DNA of 64,000 nucleotides from Chloroflexota bacterium (GCA_016223085.1 JACRPS010000006.1:186001-250000), one strand, 5' to 3'; counted from the stretch's first letter, positions 1 to 9,594 are shown. The notes: generated from the sequence alone by a model not told the origin. Translations and numbers: made by a program.

Positions 1-1912
1 TGTGGGCATCCAGAACGCGGGCAACCTCCGGTGCGGCGACGGGACCGACGGCATTCTGCAATCCAGCATAAGCGGTTGCCCGATCTGGCGCGGCGTAGTA
101 ATCGCGCACCGCGCGCTCCGTGGCGGGCGGTTCATGGGCAGCCTCACGTCCCAGACGCTCACGCTCGGCGGGCAGCGCGCCGGAGGCGGTGATGACCAGC
201 CGCAGGTCTTCTGCTGAAAACGCGCGGGTAGTTTCATCAGGCAAGCGCTGCGCTACGGCTGATTGAAAAGCCGGGCTGCTGGCGGGCAGCGCTGGGTTGG
301 CGGCGCGAACGGCTTTCACCGCTGAAACGATCTCCAGCAGTTCATCTTCGCTGTGCGAGTCCATGATGTGCGCCATCTGCGGCGCAGCCGTGCCAAATGC
401 CCGCTCCATACGGATTTCGCGCGCCTTTTCCGAACGTGGATGGTAATAGTCGCTGACCGCTTCTGCCGGGTCACTAGCTGCCGCGCGCTGGGCATCGGCG
501 CGACGGCGTGGAACAACAACGCCGCCAACGATAGGGCCTAATGCCGAACGCGCAATTGCCCCTTCGGTGAACTCACCCGCGAACTGCCCGATGCGGGTTT
601 CCCGCAGACCCGGCAGCATCGAGGTCATATAGGCGGCGCGCGACAGCGTGGGGTTGTTGCCAAGCGCGATGCCCGCCGCCTGCGTCAGGTTGCTGCCTGT
701 TGCCAGCGCCATCGCGCCACCGGCGGCCCCCAACGCCGCACCAGTCGCCATTCCGGCTGCGCCTGCGGCGACACCGCCGGGGGACAGCATCGTCCCACCC
801 GTCACCTGTCCCATCGCCCCGAACAGCCGGTTGATACCGTTCCAGATGGCTTTGAACGCCGCCAGCAGCAGGATGAAGACCAGCACCAGCCCGACCAGCA
901 CCGTGCCCAGCGTGACGACGGCGTTGCCTGTCACCGCCCCCACCAGCACAAAGCTGATGATGAGCGACAGGAACAGCGACATCAGCACCGACTGGACCAA
1001 CAACTCGATCACCAGGTTCAGCACACTCCACACCAGCACCTCGGTGTGTTTGAAGAAGGCAAACAGAATGGCGATGAAGGCGGAGGCAAACGCCAGCCCC
1101 ATGGCAATCGCCAGCGCCAAGTGGATGATCTGCTCCAGCACCCCGAAAACGGAAATGAAGCCGCCCATGAACAGCCGGGCGATGCCCTGTACAGCGCGCG
1201 CCAGCGATGCTTCACGGGCCTCACGGGACAGATCACCGAAGAACGCCCCACTGGTGGCAAAATCGAAGTAACCGTCTAGCGCAAGATACGACCAGGGCAG
1301 ACGGTCAATCGGGTGCGGCGGGTTGGGCGGCGCAATCACGTCATAGGCATCCGCGCCGAGGTAGCTCATCGCCACATCCAGGCCATCCACGTACTGGTCG
1401 CTGGGCAGAAACGCCCCAAACTGATTGGTCGGCGCGGTGATATCGGCTTCCGCGCCGCTGCCGACCTGATCCAGCGCCGCCAGCGCGCCGCCGCCTTCGC
1501 TGAGCAGGTTCAGCCCTTCCTCGTAGAACGCGCCAGCAATGCCGCGCCGCATCTCCTCGACACCCTGATAGAGCTGCGGGCCGCCCTGAAATAGCAGCAG
1601 CGCCACCAGGAACCAGACCACCGCGCTCTTGAACTCGACCACGCGAATCCGCAGGAACACGCCCATCAGGTAAGTGCCCGCCAGCACCAGCAGCGCAATG
1701 GTGAACACCGGGCCGAGAAACACCTCGGTCTGTGCCCCCAGCGAACTGAGCAGCGGCGTGAAGGCCTGGTTGATCAGCCAATCGGTGATCGCCATCACGA
1801 CATAGCCGGTCAGCAGCACCGCCCGCTGCAAGCCCCACAGCACGGCAGCGATCTCATAGAGAAAGCTGTAGAGCATCTGCATTACCGGGACGACAATCGC
1901 GCCATCGAGCAT
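1..1912 (-). CDS. TrbL/VirB6-like conjugation membrane protein (C-terminus beyond window)
   Basis: The reading frame is open from an ATG at 1912 to the left edge, giving 637 codons without a stop, so the gene is 3'-truncated by the window. The protein starts MLDGAIVVPVMQMLYSFLYE and has about seven hydrophobic segments in residues 10-365 (for example around 25-45, 60-105, 255-285, 295-350), a Gly/Ala-rich stretch near 375-410, then a soluble, charged tail. This is the layout of polytopic TrbL/VirB6-type channel proteins of type IV secretion. Family assignment is by architecture; no diagnostic motif was found. It follows the upstream lipoprotein gene by 15 nt and is probably in its operon, supporting an element-backbone role. 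Confidence 0.6.
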   Translation of the reverse strand, partial: MLDGAIVVPVMQMLYSFLYEIAAVLWGLQRAVLLTGYVVMAITDWLINQAFTPLLSSLGAQTEVFLGPVFTIALLVLAGTYLMGVFLRIRVVEFKSAVVWFLVALLLFQGGPQLYQGVEEMRRGIAGAFYEEGLNLLSEGGGALAALDQVGSGAEADITAPTNQFGAFLPSDQYVDGLDVAMSYLGADAYDVIAPPNPPHPIDRLPWSYLALDGYFDFATSGAFFGDLSREAREASLARAVQGIARLFMGGFISVFGVLEQIIHLALAIAMGLAFASAFIAILFAFFKHTEVLVWSVLNLVIELLVQSVLMSLFLSLIISFVLVGAVTGNAVVTLGTVLVGLVLVFILLLAAFKAIWNGINRLFGAMGQVTGGTMLSPGGVAAGAAGMATGAALGAAGGAMALATGSNLTQAAGIALGNNPTLSRAAYMTSMLPGLRETRIGQFAGEFTEGAIARSALGPIVGGVVVPRRRADAQRAAASDPAEAVSDYYHPRSEKAREIRMERAFGTAAPQMAHIMDSHSEDELLEIVSAVKAVRAANPALPASSPAFQSAVAQRLPDETTRAFSAEDLRLVITASGALPAERERLGREAAHEPPATERAVRDYYAAPDRATAYAGLQNAVGPVAAPEVARVLDAH

Positions 1913-1927
1913 GTGAGCCTCTCCTGC

Positions 1928-2884
1928 CTACTGACCGCACCAGGTACACCAGGGCGGGTACTGCGGGGTCCGTGAAGGGGTTGGGGTGGGAGCCAGCCCG
2001 CTCGGTGTCGGCACGATCACGCCCGAACCAGGATTGATCGTGCACTCGGCGCTGACATCGCTGGCCCAGTAAGCAACGTTGCCGCCCACTAGGTCGCCAT
2101 CACGTCCATCCGCCAGCGGATCCAGCACCCAGCCAAAACGGACGGGTTCGCCAACGGGTGTGAACGCGGTCAGGGTCAGGCGGTAGACCTGTCCCGGCTG
2201 CACCTCCAGCGCGTCCAGCGCCTCCGGCTCTAAGGCGATCCCGACGGCCTGCGCCGCTTCCGCCGATGCCCACCACTGCCCGGTACGCGGCATCCCCTCC
2301 GCGCTCACTTCGGCGACGAACACTTGTCCGCCGGGGATGGTGGCGTATACCACCTGCCCGACATTTTCAATTTCAATCTGCCAGGCGACCACCTGACGTG
2401 CGGCATCCAACGGATAGACCTGCACACCTTCGATCCGCAGGCGCAGGCTGATTTCCGACTCGAAACCACCGGTATAAACGTCTGCGCCGAGGAAGAAACG
2501 TCCGGTCAGGACATAAGGGGTTGGAGTCGGCCACGGGGTATGGGTCGGACGTGGCGTGCTGGTCGCGCCGGGGACGTAGTAGCCCGGTGTGCTGTAGCTC
2601 CCGCCGGGACGCGGCGTATTGGTCGCGCAGACGGAGCCGTTCCAGATGCAGCCCGGCACCGGGGTATAGGTGGCATAACCGGAAGGGGGTCTGTAAATGG
2701 GCGGTTGCGCCTGCGTCGGTGCTTGCGTATGGGTCGCCAGCGGCGTACTGGTGGCGCAGATGAACTGCGGCAGGTCGCGGATGCGGATATTACCCGCTGC
2801 CGCCGCCCCGCAGGCGAGTATCGCTGCCAGCAGCATGAGTCCGGCGAGAACCATCGAGAGGGTGGGATGTTTCGTGTCGGTCAT
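1928..2884 (-). CDS. T/P-rich putative lipoprotein of the element backbone
   Basis: A 318-residue secreted protein. The N-terminus is a hydrophobic signal ending in ILACG, a plausible lipobox with Cys25. Residues about 43-125 are a Thr/Pro/Tyr-rich linker of the kind common in Chloroflexota surface proteins. Residues 125-285 form a beta-rich domain, and the C-terminus returns to T/P repeats and ends in two cysteines (WCTWCGQ). I do not recognise the globular domain. The start overlaps the stop of the upstream gene by 4 nt (ATGA), indicating translational coupling, and the TrbL-like gene follows at once. A surface component of the transfer apparatus is an inference from this position. Confidence 0.6.
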   Translation of the reverse strand: MTDTKHPTLSMVLAGLMLLAAILACGAAAAGNIRIRDLPQFICATSTPLATHTQAPTQAQPPIYRPPSGYATYTPVPGCIWNGSVCATNTPRPGGSYSTPGYYVPGATSTPRPTHTPWPTPTPYVLTGRFFLGADVYTGGFESEISLRLRIEGVQVYPLDAARQVVAWQIEIENVGQVVYATIPGGQVFVAEVSAEGMPRTGQWWASAEAAQAVGIALEPEALDALEVQPGQVYRLTLTAFTPVGEPVRFGWVLDPLADGRDGDLVGGNVAYWASDVSAECTINPGSGVIVPTPSGLAPTPTPSRTPQYPPWCTWCGQ

Positions 2885-4179
2885 GGGATCAACCCCGGCT
2901 GTGTGCCCGCGTCCAACAGCAGCGTCCAGCGCGCCGTTTGTGCGCGCCCGCGCGCTGACCGCACGTTGAAGGTCTCGCCCAGGTACGGCACGACGACGGT
3001 TACGGCGTTCGTGGTCAGCGCTTGCAGCGTGACAAACCCCCGCGCATCGGTCAGCGCGGCAGCCAGCGGCTGATTGGTCGCCGCATCCAGCAGCCGCACC
3101 GACATCCCCTGCACGCCTTCATTGGCATCCGCGCTGTCATTGCGGTTCAGGTCATAGGCGATGACGACCTCAACACTAATGAGCGACTGCGGGATAGCGG
3201 TTGGTGTGGGCTGCGGTGTGGGTGGCGCGGAGATCAGGTCAACGCGGATGGCATCTCGGCGCGTCTCACCCTGGGAGGTGCTTTCAGCGAGCGGCACATC
3301 CGTCGGAGCAGGACGTGTGGGCATGAGCGGGCCGTAGAATACGTCCAGCGCATCAATGTTGATCAATGTCACGCCGGAACGATCCGCCAGCGCGACCACA
3401 TCCACGACGTGATAGCCGGAAGGGAAGAAGAACGGCCCGGCGTAGTAAAAACCTTCCTCGTCAGTGCGCGTGTCGTAGACCCCTTGTGCTACCCCATCCA
3501 GCAGCAGGGCAAAGCGTCCACCCTGCGGATGCGCCCGGTAGATCAGGCGCACGCCGTCCCCGGTAAAGGGAAAGCGCAGCGTCGCCCCCGCCGAGGCCGA
3601 TTCGTGATACGCGCCATCCGATGCGGCGCGGTGGCGGGTGAGCGCCCACGAGCCGATCACCTGGATCATCTCAATGCTCTCATGCCGCGACCAGCCATAG
3701 GCGCGGGTTGCCGTCATGAGGGGTGTCGGTTGGATGGGAATGGCAGACGGCAGGGGCAGCAGCGTGGGTGGTAAAGGTGTCGCCGGAACGATGACCGTTG
3801 CCGGGATGATAATGGTGGCAGGTACGATAATCGTCGCCGGAACGACCACTGTCTGGACCAACGGTGTCCAGGTCGGTGAAGGCGGCGTGACGGTTGCGGT
3901 TGCGCTTGCAGTGGGTGTTTCCGTCAGCACAGCGATTGCTGTTGACGTTTCGGTTAGGGTTGCCGTCGGCGAGGACGTTGCCGAAGCCGTCGGGTTCAGG
4001 GTTGCCGTCGGTGACGGTGTGTCCGTCAGCACGAACGTCGGTTCCTGCGTGACCTCCTGCGCGTCAAGCGGGTGCGCTAATGGCGCTGCGCTCAGGCTGG
4101 CGACCACCACCGCCGCCGTCACGATGAGCGCTGAGCGCAGCAGGTGAGTTTTGTGGTGACGGAAACTGCCGAATCGCAT
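2881..4179 (-). CDS. Secreted T/P-rich protein with Cna-B/SdrD-like domain
   Basis: A 432-residue exported protein. A GTG lies two codons upstream, but the ATG at 4179 is preceded by a TGAGG-like ribosome site and is preferred. After a signal peptide (about residues 15-40) come T/P/A repeats with VVVPATIIVPATIIIPAT-type pseudo-repeats (to about 155). A jelly-roll-like domain with aromatic residues follows (about 165-295), then a second short linker, then a Cna-B/SdrD-like beta domain (about 345-430) with an acidic DLNRNDSADANEGV loop that resembles a calcium site. It is first gene of the apparent operon with the lipoprotein and the TrbL-like gene. A role in cell contact during transfer is plausible but unproven. 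Confidence 0.6.
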   Translation of the reverse strand: MRFGSFRHHKTHLLRSALIVTAAVVVASLSAAPLAHPLDAQEVTQEPTFVLTDTPSPTATLNPTASATSSPTATLTETSTAIAVLTETPTASATATVTPPSPTWTPLVQTVVVPATIIVPATIIIPATVIVPATPLPPTLLPLPSAIPIQPTPLMTATRAYGWSRHESIEMIQVIGSWALTRHRAASDGAYHESASAGATLRFPFTGDGVRLIYRAHPQGGRFALLLDGVAQGVYDTRTDEEGFYYAGPFFFPSGYHVVDVVALADRSGVTLINIDALDVFYGPLMPTRPAPTDVPLAESTSQGETRRDAIRVDLISAPPTPQPTPTAIPQSLISVEVVIAYDLNRNDSADANEGVQGMSVRLLDAATNQPLAAALTDARGFVTLQALTTNAVTVVVPYLGETFNVRSARGRAQTARWTLLLDAGTQPGLIP

Positions 4180-4267
4180 GAACACCTCAGGAGGAAGGAC
4201 GGAAACGTGACCTCCTTCACGGTATCATGCGGGCTATGTACAACCGTAACAGAACCCTGAGAGCGGC

Positions 4268-4311
4268 GGCTCAGGAAAATGAGGGGGACGGCTCAGATAA
4301 ATGAGCGGGAG
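4268..4311. promoter_or_regulatory. Two tandem 22-bp operator-like repeats
   Basis: Two adjacent units begin GGCTCAG at 4268 and 4290, exactly 22 bp (two helical turns) apart. Each is itself an imperfect inverted repeat of the form CTCA-N6-TGAG. They lie between the start of the secreted-protein operon and the 3' end of the NarL-type regulator. Binding by that regulator or another protein is inference. Confidence 0.4.
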
Positions 4312-4314
4312 GTT

Positions 4315-4980
4315 CTAGGCGGAGATGCGGCGCGTATCTGGCAGGATGCCAAGCTGCACGGCACTGTCCAGCAGTTCGCCGTTGGTCTCGACTTCAAATA
4401 GGTCACGGAGAAAGCGCTGCACCTGATAAATGGCGGTGGTGCTTCGCCCTAACTGCGCCGCGATGCGCCCGCCTGACCAGTGCTGCCCCATCAGCCGCAG
4501 CACTTCCAATTGATAGGGTGTGATGCGAGGTCGGATATTTTGGGTGTAGTGGTCGTTTTGAGCCATCGCCGCAGCAGCAGTTGGTGAAAGGTAGGTGCCA
4601 CCCTCAAGGATGTCGCGGATGGCGTGGGGAATGCGTTCGATCAGGCTGTCTTCCAGACAAAGACAGCCCTTCACACCCTGCTGCATCAGAGAACAAATAT
4701 GAACTGGATTACAATAGGGCGTTACGATGAGAGGAATAATATCAGGAAATCGCTCGCGGATGCGTGGAAGCACCTCTTCAATTCGATGTCCGTAAGCCAC
4801 CAGGATTAGTATTTCCGGTTGAATACGGTTGCTTGTCACGGCAGCGAGGGCATCTGTTAGGTCTGTCTCAGCAAAAGTGCTGTAGGGTTTGATTACCTCT
4901 TGGATACCCTTGACCAACAAGTCGCACTTTCCAATGACCAGGATCGATGGTGATGCGAATAACGCTCTTTCGGATGCCAT
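4315..4980 (-). CDS. NarL/LuxR-type regulator with degenerate receiver domain
   Basis: A 221-residue protein. The N-terminal half (about 10-130) has the length and secondary-structure pattern of a response-regulator receiver, but the site where the phospho-acceptor Asp belongs reads ILILVAYG, so the usual Asp is missing. The C-terminal part (about 155-215) is a LuxR/GerE-like helix-turn-helix (ITPYQLEVLRLMGQHWSGGRIAAQLGRS). It is probably a phosphorylation-independent or ligand-controlled regulator. It is the last minus-strand gene after the cupredoxin/ATPase group, but a 100-bp gap before it allows its own promoter. Confidence 0.7.
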   Translation of the reverse strand: MASERALFASPSILVIGKCDLLVKGIQEVIKPYSTFAETDLTDALAAVTSNRIQPEILILVAYGHRIEEVLPRIRERFPDIIPLIVTPYCNPVHICSLMQQGVKGCLCLEDSLIERIPHAIRDILEGGTYLSPTAAAAMAQNDHYTQNIRPRITPYQLEVLRLMGQHWSGGRIAAQLGRSTTAIYQVQRFLRDLFEVETNGELLDSAVQLGILPDTRRISA

Positions 4981-5081
4981 GACCTCATCTCAAGAAACTA
5001 ATCTGATTTCTGAGAATTGTATCATGTTTTTAGGTTTTTTGTGTCGAGCAATAGCAAAAGTGCCTGTTGAGTAATGGGCTG

Positions 5082-5330
5082 TTACGGTTTACGAAATGCC
5101 TTCGCTGTCTCAATTCTATCAGCAAACAAGCGGATAATATTGAGAATGCAGCGTCCCCAGCAGAGAATCAGCATCACGATGAGCGAAGCGATTGCCACAG
5201 TAATTGCCGTCTGTGCGCCAAAAATCGGAGCAATCAAAAGGCCGATAAATGGTAGCGCGCAGATCCACACGGCCAATACCAACCCCATAGTATCCAGACC
5301 TGGCATCTGAACCGACTTCGACCATTTCAT
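5082..5330 (-). CDS. Small two-helix membrane protein
   Basis: An 82-residue protein with two clear hydrophobic segments (about 13-34 and 40-66), the second containing CWGRC. A GGGAGA ribosome site precedes the ATG. No family is recognised. It follows the cupredoxin gene on the same strand after about 90 bp that contain a hairpin. The CxxxC motif inside or beside the membrane could bind metal, but that is a guess. Confidence 0.5.
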   Translation of the reverse strand: MKWSKSVQMPGLDTMGLVLAVWICALPFIGLLIAPIFGAQTAITVAIASLIVMLILCWGRCILNIIRLFADRIETAKAFRKP

Positions 5331-5392
5331 AGTAAGTTCTCCCGTCTCTCTACTTGCCTACTTTATTTGAATGTCTCTCTATATACTCCTAA

Positions 5393-5415
5393 GGCAGGCG
5401 CTCTATTCACCTGCC
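5393..5415 (-). terminator. Hairpin downstream of the cupredoxin gene
   Basis: A GGCAGG / CCTGCC stem with an 11-nt loop lies 9 bp beyond the cupredoxin stop codon. No long T tract follows, so it may be a weak terminator or an mRNA-stabilising hairpin. Confidence 0.4.
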
Positions 5416-5423
5416 TGCACAGT

Positions 5424-5801
5424 TTACTCAACAACAAGTTTGCCCCGGAACATCCCCATCTGGCATTGGAATTCGTATTCACCAAGTTTGTCCGGCATCA
5501 ACTCAACGGCCACAGTCTCACCTTCCGGCAGTTTAGTGCTCTTTTTGAAGTCTGGGAAGACGACCATTTCGGAGCAGGATGCCGACTCGGTTCGCAGGAA
5601 GTTAAGCCTTACGGGTTTGCCGTGATCGACGATAATAATGTCTGGTGTATAGCCGCCTTTGACCAGCACCACTGCTTCTTGATAGCCGCTGCTGCCCATC
5701 GTGGCCTTCACCCCAGGATGCTTGACCAGCCAGAAGAACCAGATGATAAAGGCAATTAGCCCAAGCCCAGCGATAGTCACAATGATTTTGTCGGGGGTCA
5801 T
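5424..5801 (-). CDS. Membrane-anchored cupredoxin
   Basis: A 125-residue protein. The ATG at 5801 has an AAGGAG site 8 nt upstream and is preferred over a GTG three codons earlier. Residues 5-28 form an N-terminal membrane anchor. Residues 40-125 match a Cupredoxin_1/EfeO-type blue-copper fold, with the sequence SASCSEMVVFP around Cys76 and FQCQMGM near Cys113-Met117. The ligand set looks Cys/Met-based rather than the plastocyanin His-Cys-His-Met set. Such domains are commonly found attached to or beside copper ATPases. It lies downstream of the DoxX and ATPase genes on the same strand, so it probably hands copper to or from the periplasmic face of that system. Confidence 0.75.
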   Translation of the reverse strand: MTPDKIIVTIAGLGLIAFIIWFFWLVKHPGVKATMGSSGYQEAVVLVKGGYTPDIIIVDHGKPVRLNFLRTESASCSEMVVFPDFKKSTKLPEGETVAVELMPDKLGEYEFQCQMGMFRGKLVVE

Positions 5802-5859
5802 AAACGTCACTCCTTACCTTCTCACATGGTATTTCACGGAATTCCCTCCAAAACCGACT

Positions 5860-6465
5860 TCAATCGGTTGCCGGTTCCGCAATCGGCACCGCCTCAGGCA
5901 CTAGAACGCCCTGACGTTTCATCCAGGGTGTTCCAAGTCGAGGGAGAAGCCAACGATCTGCGCCATACCATCCTGCGGTTTTCCACGCCAGAATCAGGAA
6001 CAGCGCCGCTAATCCGAACAGGGCGTTACTGCTCGCCGTGCCGGCCATGATAAAGTTCCAGTTCATGAACGCCCCGAAAAAGGCGGCAATCCCGACGAAC
6101 GCCCCGATGATTAGGGCGACACCGACTAAGGTTTCGCCAAAGGCGATCAGCGGGCCAAACCACGTGTAGGCTTGCCCATCCAACAGTCCCTGGATGAAAC
6201 CGCGATACCAATCGAACGTGATCGGCGGGCGGCCTGCTTCAGGTATCTGAATAGCGCGTTCCCAGAAACCTTGTAGGGCGATCCCACCCTGCATCCAATC
6301 TGGATTCTGCAATTTGCCCCAGCCTGAACTGAGCCACTGCCAGCCCAGCAGCACGCGGACGATTAGCCAAAACCATGCGAACCGAGTATCGGCAAACAGA
6401 AAGCGGCCAATAGGCGGATCCTGAACGACAACTCCCCGCAGCGTTTTCACATTGTGCTCAGACAT
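5860..6465 (-). CDS. DoxX/DoxD-family membrane protein
   Basis: The ATG at 6465 (MSEHNVKTLRG) follows an AGGAGA site; the longer frame back to 6549 adds a poor, unlikely leader. The 201-residue product has four hydrophobic helices and the DoxX-family pattern (LLGWQWLSSGWGKLQNPDW near 42-60, then ALIIGAFVGIAAFFGAFMN). It resembles the DoxD subunit of thiosulfate:quinone oxidoreductase and many DoxX proteins of unknown function. It sits between the ATPase and the cupredoxin in one transcription unit, suggesting a role in respiratory-chain or sulfur-linked redox work in the membrane. Thiosulfate oxidation itself is not supported because no DoxA partner is seen. Confidence 0.75.
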   Translation of the reverse strand: MSEHNVKTLRGVVVQDPPIGRFLFADTRFAWFWLIVRVLLGWQWLSSGWGKLQNPDWMQGGIALQGFWERAIQIPEAGRPPITFDWYRGFIQGLLDGQAYTWFGPLIAFGETLVGVALIIGAFVGIAAFFGAFMNWNFIMAGTASSNALFGLAALFLILAWKTAGWYGADRWLLPRLGTPWMKRQGVLVPEAVPIAEPATD

Positions 6466-6562
6466 TATGCTTCTCCTGTGTTCTACACTCATTTGCGTGC
6501 CTGTAAGCGAGTTTGATTTACTCCACCGATGACACTCAGGTGTCGCCAAGGTAGGTGATATT

Positions 6563-9088
6563 TCAGTGGGCTGGTTTCCACCCTTTCAGGCGATTGGCGT
6601 TGCTAATCACCGTTACGCTGCTGAAAGACATCGCAAGGGCAGCGAGCAAGGGCGATAACAGAACACCCAAGAAGGGATAGAGAACACCGATTGCCATGCC
6701 TACATCAGCTTGTGCTAAGGCGGGAGCATCGTTGATGCCGTCACCGACCATTGCCACCTTCTTGCCCGCAAGCTGCAATGTCTGCACGTTGAAGGCTTTG
6801 TCCTGTGGTAGCACTTCAGCAAGGACACGATCTACCCCTACTTGTCGCGCAATGGCATTGGCAGTGCGTTCGTTATCCCCGGTGATCATAACCACTTCCA
6901 GCCCCATCTTTTTCAGCGCAGCAATGGCGACTTTAGAGTCTTCTTTGACAGTATCGGCGACCGCGATAATGCCAGCCAATTCTCCATCGAGGGCAATAAA
7001 CATCGGGGTTTTGCCGTCGTCAGCCAGCGCCTTCGATCTTTCCTCCAACCCATTCAGACATATACCTTCGCGGCTCATCAGTTTCAGGTTGCCAATCAAA
7101 ATCCGGTGTCCTTCAACAGCCGCCGAAACCCCATGGCCTGGAATAGCCTCGAATTCGCTGGGTTCGCTCACTGCTAAACCACGCGCCTGTACCCCTTCGA
7201 CTATTGCCAGCGCGAGGGGATGCTCAGACGACCTTTCGACAGAGGCCGCCAAACGCAGTATCCTATTTTCATCCTGTCCGGGAGCGAGTATGACATCCGT
7301 CAGAACAGGTTTGCCGTGCGTGATGGTCCCAGTTTTGTCAAGGATGATGGTATTCAGTCGTTCAGCCGTTTGGAGGGCATCCCCAGACCGAATGAGAATG
7401 CCATTTTGCGCCCCCAGACCAATCCCTGTGGTCAGGCTCATGGGTGTCGCCATCCCAAGCGCACATGGGCAGGCGATAATTAACGTGGTCACAGCGATAA
7501 TCAGCGCATAGGCTAGAGACGGTGCCGGCCCGAAGTTATACCAGACGATGAATCCCAGAATGGCGAGGATCATCACCGCAGGGGTGAAATAGCCCGAAAC
7601 GCGGTCAACAATGCGCTGGATCGGCACTTTGCTTCCCTGCGCGTCCTGTACCAGCCGAATAATGTTTGCCAGTGCCGTATCTTTGCCGACCTTGGTCGCG
7701 CGGAATTTGAAACTGCCGGTTTTGTTGATTGTCGCGCCGATCACCTCATCACCGAGCTTCTTGGACAGAGGTAGCGACTCACCAGTAATCATCGACTCGT
7801 CCACTGCTGACTGACCTTCGATCACTTCGCCATCTACCGGGATTTTTTCACCGGGTCGAACAATAACGATGTCGTTAACCAGCACTTCTTCGACAGGAAT
7901 GTCTAGTTCTGTGCCTGCTCGCACCACCCGGGCCGTTTTTGCTTGCAGCCCGATCAGCTTCTTAATTGCTTCAGAGGTGCGTCCTTTCGCCTTTAGCTCC
8001 ATTGCCAGGCCGAGTACAACCAATGCGGTCACCACCACCGTCACATCGTAGTAGACATCGGTAAACTCCTCGGATGGGAAAATACTGGGGAAAAGCAGGG
8101 CGATGGTCGAGTACAGCCAAGCCGTCCCCGTTCCGATGGCAATCAGCGTGTGCATATTTGCCGAGCGATGTTTTAGCCCCTCCCACATGCCGACAAAAAA
8201 CTGGCTGCCGGAGTAGACCAATACTGCAAGGCTGGCAACTCCCATTGCGTACCAGATGTAACGTAAACTGTCGCTGCCGCGCGGGAACCAGTCGCGCAAA
8301 ATTGGGAAAATCCAGGGGTAGGAGAGGATCATCGTCGGAACACCGACAGCGGCAGCAAACCACCATTTACGCATTAGCATCCGATATTCCTTCTCGGTTG
8401 CCTGCGCTTCTTTATCAATTTCTGGTTCCGACGCTTCCACGGCGCGCGTCGCTTTATAGGGGCCAGCGTTTTCAATCGCTTGTGTCAAGCGGCTCAGATC
8501 GCCTATGCTGGGAGCATACTCCACGCGGACTTCATCAGTGGCCGCATTCATAGTGCTATCCAGCACACCCGGAACTGCTTTCAGGGCAGTTTCAATTCTT
8601 CCAACACATTCAGCGCAGTACAGACCTTTGACCCTGAGCCTGAGATGCTGAATACCGGGCGTAAAGCCAGCGCTTCGCACTGCCTCCAGCAAGTCAGACA
8701 CATTGGCACTTTCAGGATCATAGTCAATGAAAACACGGCTCTCTTTGGTGTTCACAATAGCTCGGCTGACACCAGGAATAACGGTAATAGCGCGTTCCAA
8801 CGCCGGGCCACCTGATCGTTGAAGCCCGATAACGGCCAATTCGATTCGGATGGGCGCACCTGCGCCATTGCGGCTACTCTGAACATAGTCATGGTGCGCC
8901 GTATCGACTGGATTAACGTTACTTGCATGGTTATTGTGATGTGAGCGATGCCCGTATTGATGTGGGTTGCGATCAAAGGTGTCGACGCATTGTTGAGAGC
9001 AGAAGAAGAAATCCTGCCCCACGTGTTCACGGGTTGCAAATACAGACTGTGGCTCAACATCCATACCACACACGGGATCTTTCGCCAT
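6563..9088 (-). CDS. YHS-HMA copper P1B-ATPase with internal deletion
   Basis: The ATG at 9088 follows a strong AAGGAGGTG site; the GTG ten codons upstream is rejected. The 841-residue protein has an N-terminal YHS domain ([11 protein letters not shown], residues 3-45), a His-rich linker, one HMA-like domain that lost its CxxC (about 80-145), a second HMA with CAEC (about 150-215), then a P1B-1 ATPase core: TGES, CPC in ACPCALG, DKTGT, SEHP and GDGIND are all present. After [20 protein letters not shown] the sequence jumps to [14 protein letters not shown], so about 55-60 residues including the TG(T/S)D segment and transmembrane helix 7 are missing in frame. The C-terminal MSFSS helix remains. 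It may be inactive or have another role; an assembly collapse cannot be excluded. First gene of a minus-strand unit with doxX and cupredoxin. Confidence 0.9.
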   Translation of the reverse strand: MAKDPVCGMDVEPQSVFATREHVGQDFFFCSQQCVDTFDRNPHQYGHRSHHNNHASNVNPVDTAHHDYVQSSRNGAGAPIRIELAVIGLQRSGGPALERAITVIPGVSRAIVNTKESRVFIDYDPESANVSDLLEAVRSAGFTPGIQHLRLRVKGLYCAECVGRIETALKAVPGVLDSTMNAATDEVRVEYAPSIGDLSRLTQAIENAGPYKATRAVEASEPEIDKEAQATEKEYRMLMRKWWFAAAVGVPTMILSYPWIFPILRDWFPRGSDSLRYIWYAMGVASLAVLVYSGSQFFVGMWEGLKHRSANMHTLIAIGTGTAWLYSTIALLFPSIFPSEEFTDVYYDVTVVVTALVVLGLAMELKAKGRTSEAIKKLIGLQAKTARVVRAGTELDIPVEEVLVNDIVIVRPGEKIPVDGEVIEGQSAVDESMITGESLPLSKKLGDEVIGATINKTGSFKFRATKVGKDTALANIIRLVQDAQGSKVPIQRIVDRVSGYFTPAVMILAILGFIVWYNFGPAPSLAYALIIAVTTLIIACPCALGMATPMSLTTGIGLGAQNGILIRSGDALQTAERLNTIILDKTGTITHGKPVLTDVILAPGQDENRILRLAASVERSSEHPLALAIVEGVQARGLAVSEPSEFEAIPGHGVSAAVEGHRILIGNLKLMSREGICLNGLEERSKALADDGKTPMFIALDGELAGIIAVADTVKEDSKVAIAALKKMGLEVVMITGDNERTANAIARQVGVDRVLAEVLPQDKAFNVQTLQLAGKKVAMVGDGINDAPALAQADVGMAIGVLYPFLGVLLSPLLAALAMSFSSVTVISNANRLKGWKPAH

Positions 9089-9172
9089 GATTTCACCTCC
9101 TTGCTGACACCTACTCACATTCTAGGGCTTAAGCCAGAGCCGGATAAGCGCTATCCAACTCGTTTATCCCCC

Positions 9173-9213
9173 CGCTAAATGGCGTATCTGAGGTAAGCAA
9201 CTTAGCGCTTATG
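9173..9213. promoter_or_regulatory. Copper-island operator, site 1 (two half-sites 23 bp apart)
   Basis: CGCTAAATGGCG (9173-9184) followed by TAT, then AACTTAGCGCTTAT at 9199-9212. The GCG cores are 23 bp apart, the same spacing as in site 2. The sequence lies between the divergent ATPase (start 9088) and HMA gene (start 9262) and can serve both. Confidence 0.55.
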
Positions 9214-9261
9214 TCGAGTTCCCATGCGTAGTATGCTCAGGGTATGGAGAAAGAGGTGGAC

Positions 9262-9594
9262 ATGATGCTGACCAAGGGAAATGTTGAACTAGACAAAGCC
9301 ATTGAACCAGTAGAAAGCCAAAACGATCAAGCAGTCTTTTTCACGGCGACGGTGGCCTTTTTGGACGTGCTAAACATGGATTGTTCAAAGTGCGCCGCGT
9401 TGGTTCGTAAGGAGCTTTCGCAGTTAGACGGCGTTCTCGCCGTTGAGGTTTTCCTTGAAAAAGGTGTCGTTGTAGTCACCTATGATCCCAATCGGGTTAC
9501 GACCGATGGACTGCTGGCGAGTATCGCGAAAGCTGGGTTAAGTGAATGCCGTTACTATGCGGCAACCTTAATCGGAAATGAACCCGCTCGATAA
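9262..9594 (+). CDS. Small HMA-domain metal chaperone (CopZ-like)
   Basis: A single heavy-metal-associated domain with an N-terminal extension. The GAGGTG at 9253 favours an ATG at 9262 or 9265 over the in-frame ATG at 9244. The metal site is MDCSKCA (CxxC) at about residue 40, and the beta-alpha-beta-beta-alpha-beta pattern continues to about residue 95 (ELSQLDGVLAVEVFLEKGVVVVTYDP). No signal peptide, so cytoplasmic. It is divergent from the YHS-HMA ATPase and shares its operator region, which fits a Cu(I) chaperone feeding that pump. Confidence 0.8.
   Translation: MMLTKGNVELDKAIEPVESQNDQAVFFTATVAFLDVLNMDCSKCAALVRKELSQLDGVLAVEVFLEKGVVVVTYDPNRVTTDGLLASIAKAGLSECRYYAATLIGNEPAR

Noticed and set aside
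573-1838. Several open frames on both strands in the first 2 kb with Gly/Ala/Arg-rich products
   Set aside because: They are shadows of the GC-rich TrbL-like gene, which is open across the whole stretch and has realistic membrane helices.
5860-6465. Thiosulfate:quinone oxidoreductase activity from the DoxD similarity
   Set aside because: Only a DoxX-type protein is present, with no DoxA partner or other sulfur oxidation genes nearby.
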